From an uncultured Eubacteriales bacterium (GTDB taxonomy: Bacteria > Bacillota > Clostridia > Peptostreptococcales > Anaerovoracaceae), in contig CADATO010000002.1 of the NCBI GenBank assembly GCA_902790905.1, positions 1-64,000 of the forward strand: a DNA stretch of 64,000 bases, in the 5' to 3' direction. The first letter of the stretch is position 1. Every line of letters starts with the position of its first letter. A program made the position numbers and the translations under genes. Shown here piece by piece: positions 16,444 to 26,015 of this stretch. The notes under the pieces were generated by a model, which made no database searches, was not told the DNA's origin, and saw only the letters and a list, made by a program, of their open reading frames with translations.

Positions 16444-18531
16444 ATGTCTAAGAGAAAAAGCAGCGCAGGCACTGCGCACAACAAGAGAAAAGGCGGCGGC
16501 AGGAAAAGCACCGCACAGAACAAACCGCGCAATGCGCAGCCGCGCAGAAGCACCGGCAGGAAGAATACCGGACGCAGATCCGGCCGCAGACCGAAGAACG
16601 CCGTGACGGCGGAGGGCATCCTCCGCAAGAACCGGCGCGGGTTTGGCTTTGTGGTCGTCGAAGGCGGCGAGGATATTTTCGTGGCTCAGCGCGATCTGGG
16701 CAGCGCCATGAGCGGTGACCTGGTCCTGGTGGAGCTCCGCAGCGCCGGCGCCCGCCGCGGCAAAGGTGCGCAGCGCGGCCCGGAAGGGGTGATCCGCAAA
16801 GTGATCGCACCGTGCGCGGATCCGCTTGTCTGCCGCTTTGAAAAAATCTCGGACTACGGCTTCGCGGTGCCTGTCGACAAGGCGCGCCGCGAAGATATCT
16901 ATATCGACCGGCAGCATACCGGCGGTGCACAGGACGGCGATCTGATCCTTGTGGAGATCGTCCGGAGGCCGTCGGATACGCACTGTGCGGAAGGGGCCGT
17001 GAAACAGATCGCCGCAAGGCATGATGAGCGAGGTGCGGATATCCGCGCGCTTGTGCTGCAAAAGGGCGTTCCGACCGCCTTTTCGGAAGAGGCGCTGACA
17101 GAGGCGGAAGAAGCTGCTGAGCGCGGCATCCTGCCGGAGGACCTCGCCGGCAGGCTCGACCTGCGGGAGGAGACGGTCTTTACGATCGACGGTCCCGACA
17201 GCAAGGACTTTGACGATGCGGTTTCCTGCCGGATGACTGAGGACGGGCACTATCTGCTCGGCGTGCATATCGCCGATGTTTCGCACTACGTCACAATGGA
17301 TAGCGCGCTGGAGCGGGAGGCATTTGCCCGCGGCAACAGCATCTATCTGGCGGACCAGGTGATCCCGATGCTGCCTGAGGCGCTGTCGAACAATCTGTGC
17401 AGCCTGAAGCCCGGAAAGGACCGCCTGACGCTCTCCTGCATCATGGAGATCGACAGCAGCGGGCGTGTTCTCCGGCACGAACTCGCTGAGAGCGTGATCC
17501 GTTCCGCGGAGCGGCTGGTCTATACGGATGTTTCGGAGCTGCTGGAAAACGAAGACCCCGCCCTGCAGGCGCGGTACGCGCATATCCTGCCGGACCTGCG
17601 GTGCATGCAGGACCTGTACCGGGTGCTGCACGCGGCATCTGAGGCGCGCGGCAGTCTTGATTTCGAATTATCTGAAGCCGCACTGACCATCGATGAAAAC
17701 GGCGTCTGCACCGACGTACAGCCGGCGGAGCGGCGCATCGCCAACCGGATCATCGAGGCCTTCATGATCAAGGCCAACGAGACCGTCGCTGCGCACTTTT
17801 GCATGGAGAAGGCGCCGTTCCTTTACCGCATCCACGAAACGCCGGATATCGAAGATCTGACGGCTTTGGACAGCTTCCTGGCCGGGTTCGGGCTCGGCCT
17901 CGGGGCGGGTGGCAGCAAGGTGACGCCAAAAAGCCTCTCTGCGCTGCTGGACAAAGTCAAAGACCGGCCCTACGGACCGGCGGTCTCTGCGGTCATCCTG
18001 CGCTCCATGCAGAAGGCGGCTTACGATCCTTCCTGCCTGGGGCATTTCGGACTGGCCTTGCAGTACTACACACATTTCACATCCCCGATCCGGCGGTATT
18101 GCGACCTGTTCATCCACCGCGTGATCAAGGCGTCGCTGCACGGACAGCTGGATGCGCTGACAGGGCGATTCTCTGAGGCTGCTGCACCTGCCGCAGAGCA
18201 GGCGAGCCGCTGCGAACGTATCGCCGTGGAACTGGAGCGGGATGTCGAGAAGATGAAAAAAGCGGAGTACATGGCGGCGCACCTCGGGGAGGAGTACAGC
18301 GGCACCGTCAGCGGGGTGACATCCTTCGGCATGTATGTCGAGCTCCCGAACACCGTTGAGGGGCTGGTGAGCCTTGGCAGCATGGAAGATGACTACTATG
18401 TTTTCGATGAATCGCACCGGCAGCTGTACGGACAGCGGCACGGACGGACATACCAGTTTGGCGACACAGTAAAAATCCGGGTGGCGGCCGCCTCCCCGGA
18501 AGACAGAGAAATCGATTTTGTGCTTGCCTGA
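16444..18531 (+). CDS. rnr: Ribonuclease R
   Basis: RNase R is a processive 3'-to-5' exoribonuclease that degrades structured RNA. In the 695-residue protein a cold-shock-type OB region (from about residue 55, ILRKNRRGFGFVVVEG) precedes the RNB catalytic domain, whose acidic motif DGPDSKDFDDAVS begins near residue 249, and an S1 domain occupies about residues 615-690. The first 55 residues are an unusual Lys/Arg/Ser/Gly-rich basic tail. The usual basic C-terminal tail is nearly absent. AAGGA precedes the ATG. In Firmicutes rnr commonly follows secG; here hppA is inserted between them. Confidence 0.94.
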   Translation: MSKRKSSAGTAHNKRKGGGRKSTAQNKPRNAQPRRSTGRKNTGRRSGRRPKNAVTAEGILRKNRRGFGFVVVEGGEDIFVAQRDLGSAMSGDLVLVELRSAGARRGKGAQRGPEGVIRKVIAPCADPLVCRFEKISDYGFAVPVDKARREDIYIDRQHTGGAQDGDLILVEIVRRPSDTHCAEGAVKQIAARHDERGADIRALVLQKGVPTAFSEEALTEAEEAAERGILPEDLAGRLDLREETVFTIDGPDSKDFDDAVSCRMTEDGHYLLGVHIADVSHYVTMDSALEREAFARGNSIYLADQVIPMLPEALSNNLCSLKPGKDRLTLSCIMEIDSSGRVLRHELAESVIRSAERLVYTDVSELLENEDPALQARYAHILPDLRCMQDLYRVLHAASEARGSLDFELSEAALTIDENGVCTDVQPAERRIANRIIEAFMIKANETVAAHFCMEKAPFLYRIHETPDIEDLTALDSFLAGFGLGLGAGGSKVTPKSLSALLDKVKDRPYGPAVSAVILRSMQKAAYDPSCLGHFGLALQYYTHFTSPIRRYCDLFIHRVIKASLHGQLDALTGRFSEAAAPAAEQASRCERIAVELERDVEKMKKAEYMAAHLGEEYSGTVSGVTSFGMYVELPNTVEGLVSLGSMEDDYYVFDESHRQLYGQRHGRTYQFGDTVKIRVAAASPEDREIDFVLA

Positions 18532-18554
18532 CAGTGCTGCAGCAGATGGGACAG

Positions 18555-20057
18555 CTACAGGCGTGTGCCCGCTTTGTCGGGATTCCAGAAGGACGGCATG
18601 AACAGGAAGAAGACCGTGTACATCTCCAGTCTGCCGACGATCATCAGGAACGCCATAAAGAGGCGAATCGGAGCCGAGAAGAGGGCGAACGTCCCGTATG
18701 CACCGACTGTCCCGAGATAGATCCCGGTCGTGGACATCAGCGAGAGGGCGGAGGTCATACTGACTTCAAGCCCCATACCGTCCATGGAGATGATCAGGGC
18801 GCTGCCGAGTGCAGTGAACAGATACAGTACGGTGAAGGTCGTGATCGCGCTGGTAGCGCGGACCGAAATGATCTGTCCGCCGGCTTTGATCGGCGAGACG
18901 AGGTTCGGATGGACATTCTTCTTGAAGCTGCGTGCGACAAGCTTGAAGATGACGATGAAGCGGACCATTTTCAGTCCGCCGGCAGTCGAAGAACCGCATC
19001 CGCCGACGATCAGCAGGAACAGGAAGACCATGGCGCAGATCGGCGGCCAGTGGACATAATCATCTAATACGTAACCTGTTGTAGTGATGAAGGCAACGGC
19101 CTGGAAAAACCCGTGCCTGAGGCAGTCGGTGAAGGTCGGATAGATGTTTGATACAGCAAGGCTGATGGTGACGACTGCGGTCGTGATCACCAGCACAGTG
19201 GCGTAAACCTTGATCTCAAGGTTTTTCTTGAGGTTGTCCCAGTCGCGTTTGAGCAGGGAGATGAACAGCACATAGTTCGTTGCTGACAGCAACGAGAAGA
19301 TCGACAGAACCATCTCGATGTAGGCACTGTGGTAGTAGGAAATCCCGGACGGGTGCAGGAACAGCCCGGACGTGGAGATGCTGCCCATTGTGTTGATGAG
19401 CGCTTCAAAAGGACTCATCTGCGGGCTGGCGACCAGGAACAGGAACTCCAGCACGGAGAGCGACAGGTACACAAAGTACAGCAGCTTTGCGATATCCTGT
19501 ACACGCGGCGCCAGTTTGGTCAGATCCGGCCCCGGCGCTTCCGTTGTCGCGAGTTTCTGCCCGCCGACGCCAAGAGACGGCAGCAGGATGATCATGAATA
19601 CCAGGATCCCCATGCCGCCCAGCCAGTGCGTCATGGCTTTCCACATCAGCAGCCCCTTGTACAGCAGGGAATCGACCAGTACGGTCGCCCCGGTCGTGGT
19701 GTAGCCGGAGACCGACTCAAAGAACGCGTCCAGGAAAGACGCCGTCTGATCGGACAGGTAGTAGGGAACAGCTCCGATCAGGGAGCAGATGATCCACGCC
19801 ATAAAGACCAGCAGATAGCAGTCTCTTGTTTTCAGGGTGCTCTTTTTTCTGGAGATGCCTCTGTGGCGCTCATCCAGCATGATATAGCCGCACAAGCCCA
19901 GAAACAGTGAGATCAGCATCGCTGTGACGATCGACGGGTAGACAGAAGTCTCATGATAATACGCCGCTGTGACCAGCGGGAAGACCATGGAGGCACCTGT
20001 GATCAGGAGCAGTATGGAGATGACGCGCGCAATCATGCGCAGATTGAAACCCATCAT
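18555..20057 (-). CDS. trkH: TrkH-family potassium uptake protein (second paralogue)
   Basis: TrkH/KtrB proteins form the K+-conducting membrane pore, gated by the cytosolic TrkA ring. The 500 residues give four membrane-pore-membrane repeats with selectivity-filter-like segments such as SVSGYTTTGATV, MGSISTSGLFL, ITTTGYVLDD and LMSTTGIYLG. It starts 13 nt after the upstream trkH stop and is the last gene of a leftward trkA-trkH-trkH operon, converging on rnr with 23 nt between the stop codons and no obvious terminator. Confidence 0.92.
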   Translation of the reverse strand: MMGFNLRMIARVISILLLITGASMVFPLVTAAYYHETSVYPSIVTAMLISLFLGLCGYIMLDERHRGISRKKSTLKTRDCYLLVFMAWIICSLIGAVPYYLSDQTASFLDAFFESVSGYTTTGATVLVDSLLYKGLLMWKAMTHWLGGMGILVFMIILLPSLGVGGQKLATTEAPGPDLTKLAPRVQDIAKLLYFVYLSLSVLEFLFLVASPQMSPFEALINTMGSISTSGLFLHPSGISYYHSAYIEMVLSIFSLLSATNYVLFISLLKRDWDNLKKNLEIKVYATVLVITTAVVTISLAVSNIYPTFTDCLRHGFFQAVAFITTTGYVLDDYVHWPPICAMVFLFLLIVGGCGSSTAGGLKMVRFIVIFKLVARSFKKNVHPNLVSPIKAGGQIISVRATSAITTFTVLYLFTALGSALIISMDGMGLEVSMTSALSLMSTTGIYLGTVGAYGTFALFSAPIRLFMAFLMIVGRLEMYTVFFLFMPSFWNPDKAGTRL

Positions 20058-20070
20058 TCCTCCTTACGCG

Positions 20071-21537
20071 TTAATAGCGGTATGGATTCCAGAACCGCCG
20101 GGAGAACAGGAGCATGATGGTGTACAGCTCCAGCCTGCCGGTGATCATGGTAAGGGACAGAAGATATTTGGAGAAAACTGAGAGCCCGCTGAAGTTGGCT
20201 GCGGGGCCCATTACTCCGAAAGCCGGTCCGACGTTGCCGAGGCAGGTCGCGGCAGTAGAGAGGCCATCGATCATGTTCAGCCCGTTCAGGATCGTCAGTG
20301 TGCTGCCGACGAGGAACATTACGCCCAGATACAGGAACAGATAGGACGTGATCGTGCTGATCGTCTCTGTCGGGATAATCCGGTTGTCGACCCGGATGTT
20401 GGTCAGTGCGTTGGGGTGCAGTTTGGAGCGTACATTGGCACGCAGCGCCTTGATCAGCACCAGCACGCGGATCACTTTAACGCCGCTGCTCGTGCTGCCG
20501 GAGCAGCCGCCGACAAAGAACAGCAGCAGAAGGATCATCTGGCAGAAGGTCGGCCACATGACGTAGTTGGATGTCGCAAAGCCGGATGTCGTCAGAAGGG
20601 AGGCAACCTGGAAGGACGAAATGCGAAGCGACGCCCAGAAGTCCGCCCCGTGTCCGACGGACATGCCGCAGGTGATCAGCAATGTCGACAGTCCGTAAAT
20701 CAGCAGGTACAGTTTGAATTCAGAATCCTGCAGGAATGCCTTCAGACCGGTCGTGACGACCAGGAAGAACAAGTTGAAGCTGGCGCCGGACAGCAGCATG
20801 AAGACGGTGATGACACTTTCTACGTAGAGGCTGTCGTAGTGGGCGATGCTGTCGTTCCAGATCGAGAATCCGCCTGTGCCGACCGTTCCGAAGGTGTTGA
20901 CGATCGCTTCATAAAAATTCATGCCGCCAAGCATCAGCAGGATCGTTTCGGCGACCGTGTAGCCGGCGTACATCAGATACAGAAATCTGGCGGTGTCGGA
21001 CATGCGTGCCGAGATTTTGGAGAAGACCGGACCGGGCGTTTCCGCGCGGGCGATGTTCTGGCCGCCGATGCCCATCTCCGGAAGAAGAGCGATGGTGAAC
21101 ACGAGGATCCCCATGCCGCCGATCCAATGCGCGAAAGAGCGCCAGAAGAGAATCGAGCGGGGCATGACTTCGATGTCCGTCAGGATCGTAGCGCCGGTCG
21201 TGGTGTAGCCGGAGCAGGATTCGAAGAAGGCGTCCGCGTAGTGCGGGATGGCGCCCGTCAGTACGAAGGGCACTGCCGAGACGGCTGAAACCAGCAGCCA
21301 GGAGATGGCAACCATCAGAAAACCGTCGCGCATCCGCATCTCCATGGCGGATTCCCGGACCGCAGAAAGGACCGCGATACCCACCGCAGTGGTGAAGATC
21401 CCCACGGAAAGAAAGACCCGCATGCAGACTGGCTCGTGGTAGACAACGGCTACCACGAAGGGCAGTAACATGAGCAGGCCCGTGATCGTAAGGATATCTC
21501 CCAGCGTACGGGTGATGGCACGGTAATTCAGATCCAT
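20071..21537 (-). CDS. trkH: TrkH-family potassium uptake protein (first paralogue)
   Basis: A 488-residue K+ pore-forming subunit of the same family as its downstream neighbour. Filter-like loops include SCSGYTTTGATIL, FGTVGTGGFSIW, LTTSGFATSN and TCLGNVGPAFG. The GTVGTGGF and GNVGPAFG loops look more canonical than those of the second copy, in which SISTSGLF and STTGIYLG replace them, so the two copies may differ in ion selectivity. It follows trkA by 3 nt and is translated leftward from the same message. Confidence 0.93.
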   Translation of the reverse strand: MDLNYRAITRTLGDILTITGLLMLLPFVVAVVYHEPVCMRVFLSVGIFTTAVGIAVLSAVRESAMEMRMRDGFLMVAISWLLVSAVSAVPFVLTGAIPHYADAFFESCSGYTTTGATILTDIEVMPRSILFWRSFAHWIGGMGILVFTIALLPEMGIGGQNIARAETPGPVFSKISARMSDTARFLYLMYAGYTVAETILLMLGGMNFYEAIVNTFGTVGTGGFSIWNDSIAHYDSLYVESVITVFMLLSGASFNLFFLVVTTGLKAFLQDSEFKLYLLIYGLSTLLITCGMSVGHGADFWASLRISSFQVASLLTTSGFATSNYVMWPTFCQMILLLLFFVGGCSGSTSSGVKVIRVLVLIKALRANVRSKLHPNALTNIRVDNRIIPTETISTITSYLFLYLGVMFLVGSTLTILNGLNMIDGLSTAATCLGNVGPAFGVMGPAANFSGLSVFSKYLLSLTMITGRLELYTIMLLFSRRFWNPYRY

Positions 21538-21540
21538 GCG

Positions 21541-22911
21541 TTACCTCAGAAAATCGATTTTTCCGCCTGTGCGCATCATGCGTTCCAGAGCAGGCACTTC
21601 GGTGAGCATGCTGATCATCAGCACGCGGTCATCGGCGCGCAGGACAAAATCCCCGTCGGGGATGATCAGATCGCTGCCGCGATGGATCGGTCCGATCAGA
21701 ACATCGTTCGGCAGTTTGAGGCTTTTGATGGCTTTGTTGACGATGTGCCGCATCTGTTCGGTGACGACGATCTCGATGATCTCCGCCTGCCCGTTGATGA
21801 GCTGGGAGGAGATAATCTTCTTGGATCCCTGGATCAGACGCATGATGTTGCCGACCGAAATATCGAGCGGGTTCAGCGCCATATCGACACCCATGTTGGA
21901 GACGAGGTCGGTATAGATGCCGCGGCTGACCTTGGCGATAACGTCGTTGATGCCGCGCCGCTTGGCCATCAGCGCCAGCAGCAGGTTATCCTCGTCAAAT
22001 CCCGTGCAGGTGACGAAGGCTTCCATTTCATCCAGGTTTTCTTCCTCCAGCAGGGAGATGTCTGTACCGTCTCCGTGGAGGACCATTACGTTCTCAAGAT
22101 GCTCTGCGATGTAATAGCAGCGTTCTTTGTTGCGTTCAATCACCTTGACGGAGAGCCCGGACTCGGCCAGGCGCTGGGACAGGAAGAAACCGGTCTTGCC
22201 ACCGCCGATGATCATGACTTTCTGAAGGTCTGTGTATTTGCCTTTTTCGTGGACCTTCGTGTCGAGCTCCATGATCGCGGTCTTTTCGCCCATGATATAG
22301 ACCGCATCATTGTGTTCGATCACGGTATCGCCGTGCGGGATCGTGATCTTGCCGTTGCGGGAGAGGGCGCCGACGATCATGTGCGGCAGCAGTTTGCGCG
22401 CATCCTTGATCATGTTGCCTTCAAGCCCAGGCAGACGGAACGCTCTGAACTCCAGGATCGCCGCCTTGCCGGTGGCGAAGATGCCGTTGCTGAGCGTGTA
22501 TTTTTCAACGATATATTTGTAGATTTCCTGTGTGACGGACATGTCCGGGTTGACCAGATAGTCGATGTCCATTGTGTCGCGGATGAAGTCGTACTGGTTG
22601 ACGTGCTCCGGGTCGCGGACACGGGCGATGACTTTGCTGCAGCCGAGCTTCTTGGCAAACGAGGCGATGACGATGTTTTTCTCGTCGCGATCTGTTGCCG
22701 CCAGCAGGTAATCAAACGTCGAGATGTGGATGCTCTTGAGCACCTTCACATCCTTGCCGTTGGCCGCGATGGTCATGACGTCCATCTGCGAGGATATTTT
22801 CTGAAGCGTATCTTCATTCTTGTCGATCAGGGTAATGGAATGGTCGCCGCCAAGGAGCGCATACGCTACCTTGAGGCCCAGTTTGCCTGCCCCGACGATT
22901 GCTACTTTCAT
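21541..22911 (-). CDS. trkA: Trk system potassium uptake regulator TrkA
   Basis: TrkA is the peripheral nucleotide-binding subunit that gates TrkH pores. The 456 residues hold two RCK units, each starting with a Rossmann loop: VAIVGAGKLGLKVAYAL at residue 3 and VMIIGGGKTGFFLSQRL near residue 232, each followed by a C-terminal RCK_C domain. This double arrangement is the classic TrkA rather than the single-domain KtrA. It is the first gene of the leftward operon, with trkH genes following at 3- and 13-nt gaps. Confidence 0.94.
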   Translation of the reverse strand: MKVAIVGAGKLGLKVAYALLGGDHSITLIDKNEDTLQKISSQMDVMTIAANGKDVKVLKSIHISTFDYLLAATDRDEKNIVIASFAKKLGCSKVIARVRDPEHVNQYDFIRDTMDIDYLVNPDMSVTQEIYKYIVEKYTLSNGIFATGKAAILEFRAFRLPGLEGNMIKDARKLLPHMIVGALSRNGKITIPHGDTVIEHNDAVYIMGEKTAIMELDTKVHEKGKYTDLQKVMIIGGGKTGFFLSQRLAESGLSVKVIERNKERCYYIAEHLENVMVLHGDGTDISLLEEENLDEMEAFVTCTGFDEDNLLLALMAKRRGINDVIAKVSRGIYTDLVSNMGVDMALNPLDISVGNIMRLIQGSKKIISSQLINGQAEIIEIVVTEQMRHIVNKAIKSLKLPNDVLIGPIHRGSDLIIPDGDFVLRADDRVLMISMLTEVPALERMMRTGGKIDFLR

Positions 22912-22977
22912 TCAGGTAACCGTCCTTTGTTTTTTACTCAGTTCTTTTGGGTCTTGATTTTCACTTAGCCATCAAAT

Positions 22978-23005
22978 ATTCTAACACTATCTATTGTTTT
23001 TTCAA
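22978..23005 (-). promoter_or_regulatory. Predicted trkA-trkH-trkH promoter
   Basis: Read leftward: TTGAAA (23005-23000), 16-bp spacer, TAGAAT (22983-22978). Predicted start about 22971, giving a roughly 60-nt leader before the trkA ATG. Confidence 0.6.
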
Positions 23006-23071
23006 CCCTTTCACGTGCTTCACGGTACGGCGGGGCAAAGGGCTGAAAAACAGGGCTGCGAAAGGAACATC

Positions 23072-23926
23072 ATGAGACCTGAAACAAACGACATCCGTAT
23101 GATTGCCCTGGACCTGGACGGCACGACGCTGGCCCCCGGTGGTCATCTGGCAGACAGAACAAAAAAGGCGCTGGAAGAAGCGTTGGAAAGCGGCATCGAG
23201 GTCGTCATCGCGACCGGCCGGTGCTTCATGTCCGTCCCGGCTGAAGTGCTCGGCATCAAGGGGCTGCGGTATGTGATCACCTCCAACGGCGCCAAGATCA
23301 GCGACCTTTCGGAGGGCGGCTTTATCTACAGCGACTGCATCAGAGCAGACGCGCTGCACCGCGTCATGGACATTCTGGAATCGCATCGGGATACCTACCG
23401 GTATGCGACCGAAGTCTTCATCGACGGCCGCGCCTATCTGGACCGCGCTGTCTATGAGGATGTCATGAATGAGAATACGCTCAACCGCAGTGTGGACTAC
23501 ATCCGCACCACGCGGAACCCGGTGGAGGATGTGATTGCCTTTGCCAGAGAGCATGCGGACAACGTGGAGAATATCAGTGTCGTATTTGTCGAGGAATCGC
23601 ACAGGCAGGCGATGAAACAGTCGCTGTCTTCTGTGGAAGGAACGACGTTCACGAACTCTTTCTCCTATAACTGGGAACTGGAAGGCGAGTCGACGGATAA
23701 AGGAAACGCTCTGCGCTGGCTGATGGAGAAGATCGGCATTACAAAAGAAGGGCTGATGGCCTGCGGGGACAGTCCGAACGACCTGACGATGATGCGGCTT
23801 GCGGCGCTGCCGGTCGCGGTGGGCAACGCGGAGCCGGAAGTGCAGGCGGAAGCCGTCCACGTGGCACCGTCCAATGCGGAAGACGGTGTTGCGCAGGCGA
23901 TCGAGCGGTTTGTGCTGCAAAGGTGA
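23072..23926 (+). CDS. HAD-superfamily hydrolase, Cof/YidA type
   Basis: A 284-residue HAD phosphatase with a Cof-type C2 cap, likely acting on small sugar or nucleotide phosphates in the cytoplasm. The nucleophile motif is ALDLDGTTL (about residues 13-21), motif II is ATGR near residue 48, and the C-terminal motif is MACGDSPNDLTMM around residue 228-240. The frame extends 26 codons upstream, but AAAGGAA precedes the ATG at 23072. It diverges from trkA and is followed by its own terminator, so it appears to be a single-gene unit. Substrate unknown. Confidence 0.88.
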   Translation: MRPETNDIRMIALDLDGTTLAPGGHLADRTKKALEEALESGIEVVIATGRCFMSVPAEVLGIKGLRYVITSNGAKISDLSEGGFIYSDCIRADALHRVMDILESHRDTYRYATEVFIDGRAYLDRAVYEDVMNENTLNRSVDYIRTTRNPVEDVIAFAREHADNVENISVVFVEESHRQAMKQSLSSVEGTTFTNSFSYNWELEGESTDKGNALRWLMEKIGITKEGLMACGDSPNDLTMMRLAALPVAVGNAEPEVQAEAVHVAPSNAEDGVAQAIERFVLQR

Positions 23927-23961
23927 TCCCCTGACAGAGCTGAAAGATAAATGAAAGAAAG

Positions 23962-23990
23962 AACGGCGCCCCTGAGGGGGCGCCGTTTTG
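23962..23990 (+). terminator. Terminator after the HAD hydrolase gene
   Basis: An 11-bp perfect GC-rich stem (23962-23972 with 23977-23987, loop TGAG) runs into TTTTG. Confidence 0.85.
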
Positions 23991-24157
23991 CCGTGCGTAT
24001 CCGCGTGTTCTATGATGGCAAGTCATTTGCATGATCGCATATTTCTAATTGACATAAATTGGTAAATAAAGTAAAATATGCATATTCAAAACAGGCGCAC
24101 AGCGATTCCTGGAAACGAACAACACGCCTGCAATGTGCTTATAAGAAAGGAAGAAAT

Positions 24158-24493
24158 ATGGAACGGAAGGAAATCGGGGCCTTCGGGGAAAAGGTCGCCG
24201 GGGAATGGCTTAAGAAAAACGGCTACGCGATCATTGAACGGAATTTCCGCTGCCGGGCAGGGGAGATCGACATCATTGCCTGCCGCGGCGGCACACTGGT
24301 ATTCACGGAGGTCAAGACGCGCACCGGTGATGCATTCGGCACGCCGGCGGAAGCGGTGGACCGCAGAAAGCAGCTCCATATGCGCCGGGCTGCCTCCTGG
24401 TATCTGCAGATGCACAGGATCCGCAGCACGCCGGTGCGTTTTGACGTCGTGGAAGTGCTGATCGATCACCTGAAGGGGGTGACGGAATGCTGA
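24158..24493 (+). CDS. yraN: YraN/UPF0102 nuclease-fold protein
   Basis: A 111-residue protein of the YraN (UPF0102) family, with the core GAFGEKVAGEWLKKNGYAI and the predicted endonuclease active-site pattern GEIDIIA...FTEVKTR (Asp and Glu-x-Lys as in Holliday-junction-resolvase-like folds). The biochemical role of the family is poorly defined. The frame is open from 24059, but AAAGGAAG precedes the ATG at 24158. It overlaps comM by 7 nt and begins the yraN-comM-dprA run, a usual Firmicutes order linked to DNA uptake and processing. Confidence 0.9.
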   Translation: MERKEIGAFGEKVAGEWLKKNGYAIIERNFRCRAGEIDIIACRGGTLVFTEVKTRTGDAFGTPAEAVDRRKQLHMRRAASWYLQMHRIRSTPVRFDVVEVLIDHLKGVTEC

Positions 24494-26001
24494 TCAGAGT
24501 GATGTCCGCGTCTCTTGCAGGTCTGTCCGGCGTGCCGGTGCATGTTGAGGTGGATATTCTCCGCGGGCTGCCCGGGTATCACATTGTCGGACTGGCGGGA
24601 ACGGCGATCAGAGAGTCGCAGCTCAGGATCCAGTCCGCCATGCGCAACACGCAGATCGAATACCCGCAGCGGAAGATCGCGGTCAATCTGGCGCCTGCCG
24701 GTACCCGAAAAGAAGGGACGCATTTCGATCTGCCGATCGCGGTCGGCATCGCTGCCGCATCCGGTGCGCTGCGCATGGATGGCTGGGAGGATGCGGCGTT
24801 TTTCGGTGAACTGTCGCTGGACGGACAGCTGATCGCCATCCGCGGAGCACTGCCGCTGGTGCTCTGCGCCAGAGAAAACGGTGTCCGGCGGGTGTTTGTG
24901 CCCGCCGCCAATGCGCAGGAAGTGGCGCTGGTCGATGATATCCGGATCATTCCCTGCCGGTCACTCGCGGAAGTCGTCACGGTGATGCGCGGCGCGGCGC
25001 TGCCGTCCATGCCTGCCAATGTGCCGGCGCAGCAGGAGCAGGCCTGCCCGGACTACGCGGATGTCAGGGGGCAGGAGGCGGCCAAACGGGCGCTTGTGAT
25101 CGCCGCCTGCGGGGCGCATGGTCTGCTGATGGTGGGAACGCCCGGCTGCGGCAAAAGCATGCTCGCGGAACGCATGGTCTCGATCCTGCCGCCCATGACA
25201 AAACAGGAACAGATGGAGGTCACCAAGATCTATTCGGTAGCAGGGCGGTTGGATGAGTCCATGCCGTGGGTGGAGCACCGGCCGTTCCGCAGCCCGCATC
25301 ATACGATTACCAAACAGGCCCTGCTCGGCGGGGGCGCCGTGCCGCGCCCCGGGGAATTCTCTCTGGCGCATTACGGGGTGCTGTTCCTCGATGAGCTCGG
25401 GGAGTTTGACAGCGATCTTTTAGACAGCCTGCGGCAGCCGCTGGAGGAGGACAAGGTGACGATCGTGCGCACCGGCGGGGCGGTCACATTCCCCGGCAAG
25501 GTGATCCTTACCGCAGCGTCCAATCCCTGCAAGTGCGGCCACCTTGGCGATCCGAAGAAAGCGTGCATCTGCACGCCGCAGGAACTCAGAAAGTACCGCA
25601 GCCGGCTGTCCGGCCCGTTCATGGAGCGGATCGATCTGCATCTTTCGGTGCCCCGCGTTGAATACGGCGAGGGGGAGAAGGGGCTGTCCTCTTCCGAGAT
25701 GCGCAAGCTGGTGATGCGCGGCAGGAGAGCGCAGGAGGCGCGGTTTGCCGGGACAGGGATCCTGTTCAACTCGCAGATCCCGGCGGCGCAGCTTGATCAG
25801 TACTGCCTGCTTGATCCGGAGGCGGATGCGCTGCTTAGGATGGCGGGCAGGCGGCTCGCATTGTCCATGCGGACATACCATAAGACGCTGCGGATCGCGC
25901 GGACCATCGCCGATATCGATGGCGCGGCGAGCATAGGCACGGCACAGATGGCGGAAGCGCTGCAGTACCGGCCGAAGGATGTAGAGGAAAGTGTGTACTG
26001 A
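24487..26001 (+). CDS. comM: YifB/ComM family Mg chelatase-like AAA+ ATPase
   Basis: ComM is a hexameric helicase that promotes branch migration during natural transformation in studied bacteria. The 504 residues contain an N-terminal S5/Lon-like domain, Walker A GTPGCGKSM near residue 217, Walker B VLFLDELGEF near residue 300, and a C-terminal Mg-chelatase domain. A four-Cys cluster (CKCGHLGDPKKACIC) lies near residue 345-360, as in other family members. It overlaps yraN and is followed by dprA after 14 nt. Confidence 0.93.
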   Translation: MLIRVMSASLAGLSGVPVHVEVDILRGLPGYHIVGLAGTAIRESQLRIQSAMRNTQIEYPQRKIAVNLAPAGTRKEGTHFDLPIAVGIAAASGALRMDGWEDAAFFGELSLDGQLIAIRGALPLVLCARENGVRRVFVPAANAQEVALVDDIRIIPCRSLAEVVTVMRGAALPSMPANVPAQQEQACPDYADVRGQEAAKRALVIAACGAHGLLMVGTPGCGKSMLAERMVSILPPMTKQEQMEVTKIYSVAGRLDESMPWVEHRPFRSPHHTITKQALLGGGAVPRPGEFSLAHYGVLFLDELGEFDSDLLDSLRQPLEEDKVTIVRTGGAVTFPGKVILTAASNPCKCGHLGDPKKACICTPQELRKYRSRLSGPFMERIDLHLSVPRVEYGEGEKGLSSSEMRKLVMRGRRAQEARFAGTGILFNSQIPAAQLDQYCLLDPEADALLRMAGRRLALSMRTYHKTLRIARTIADIDGAASIGTAQMAEALQYRPKDVEESVY

Positions 26002-26015
26002 CACAGGAGAGGGAT

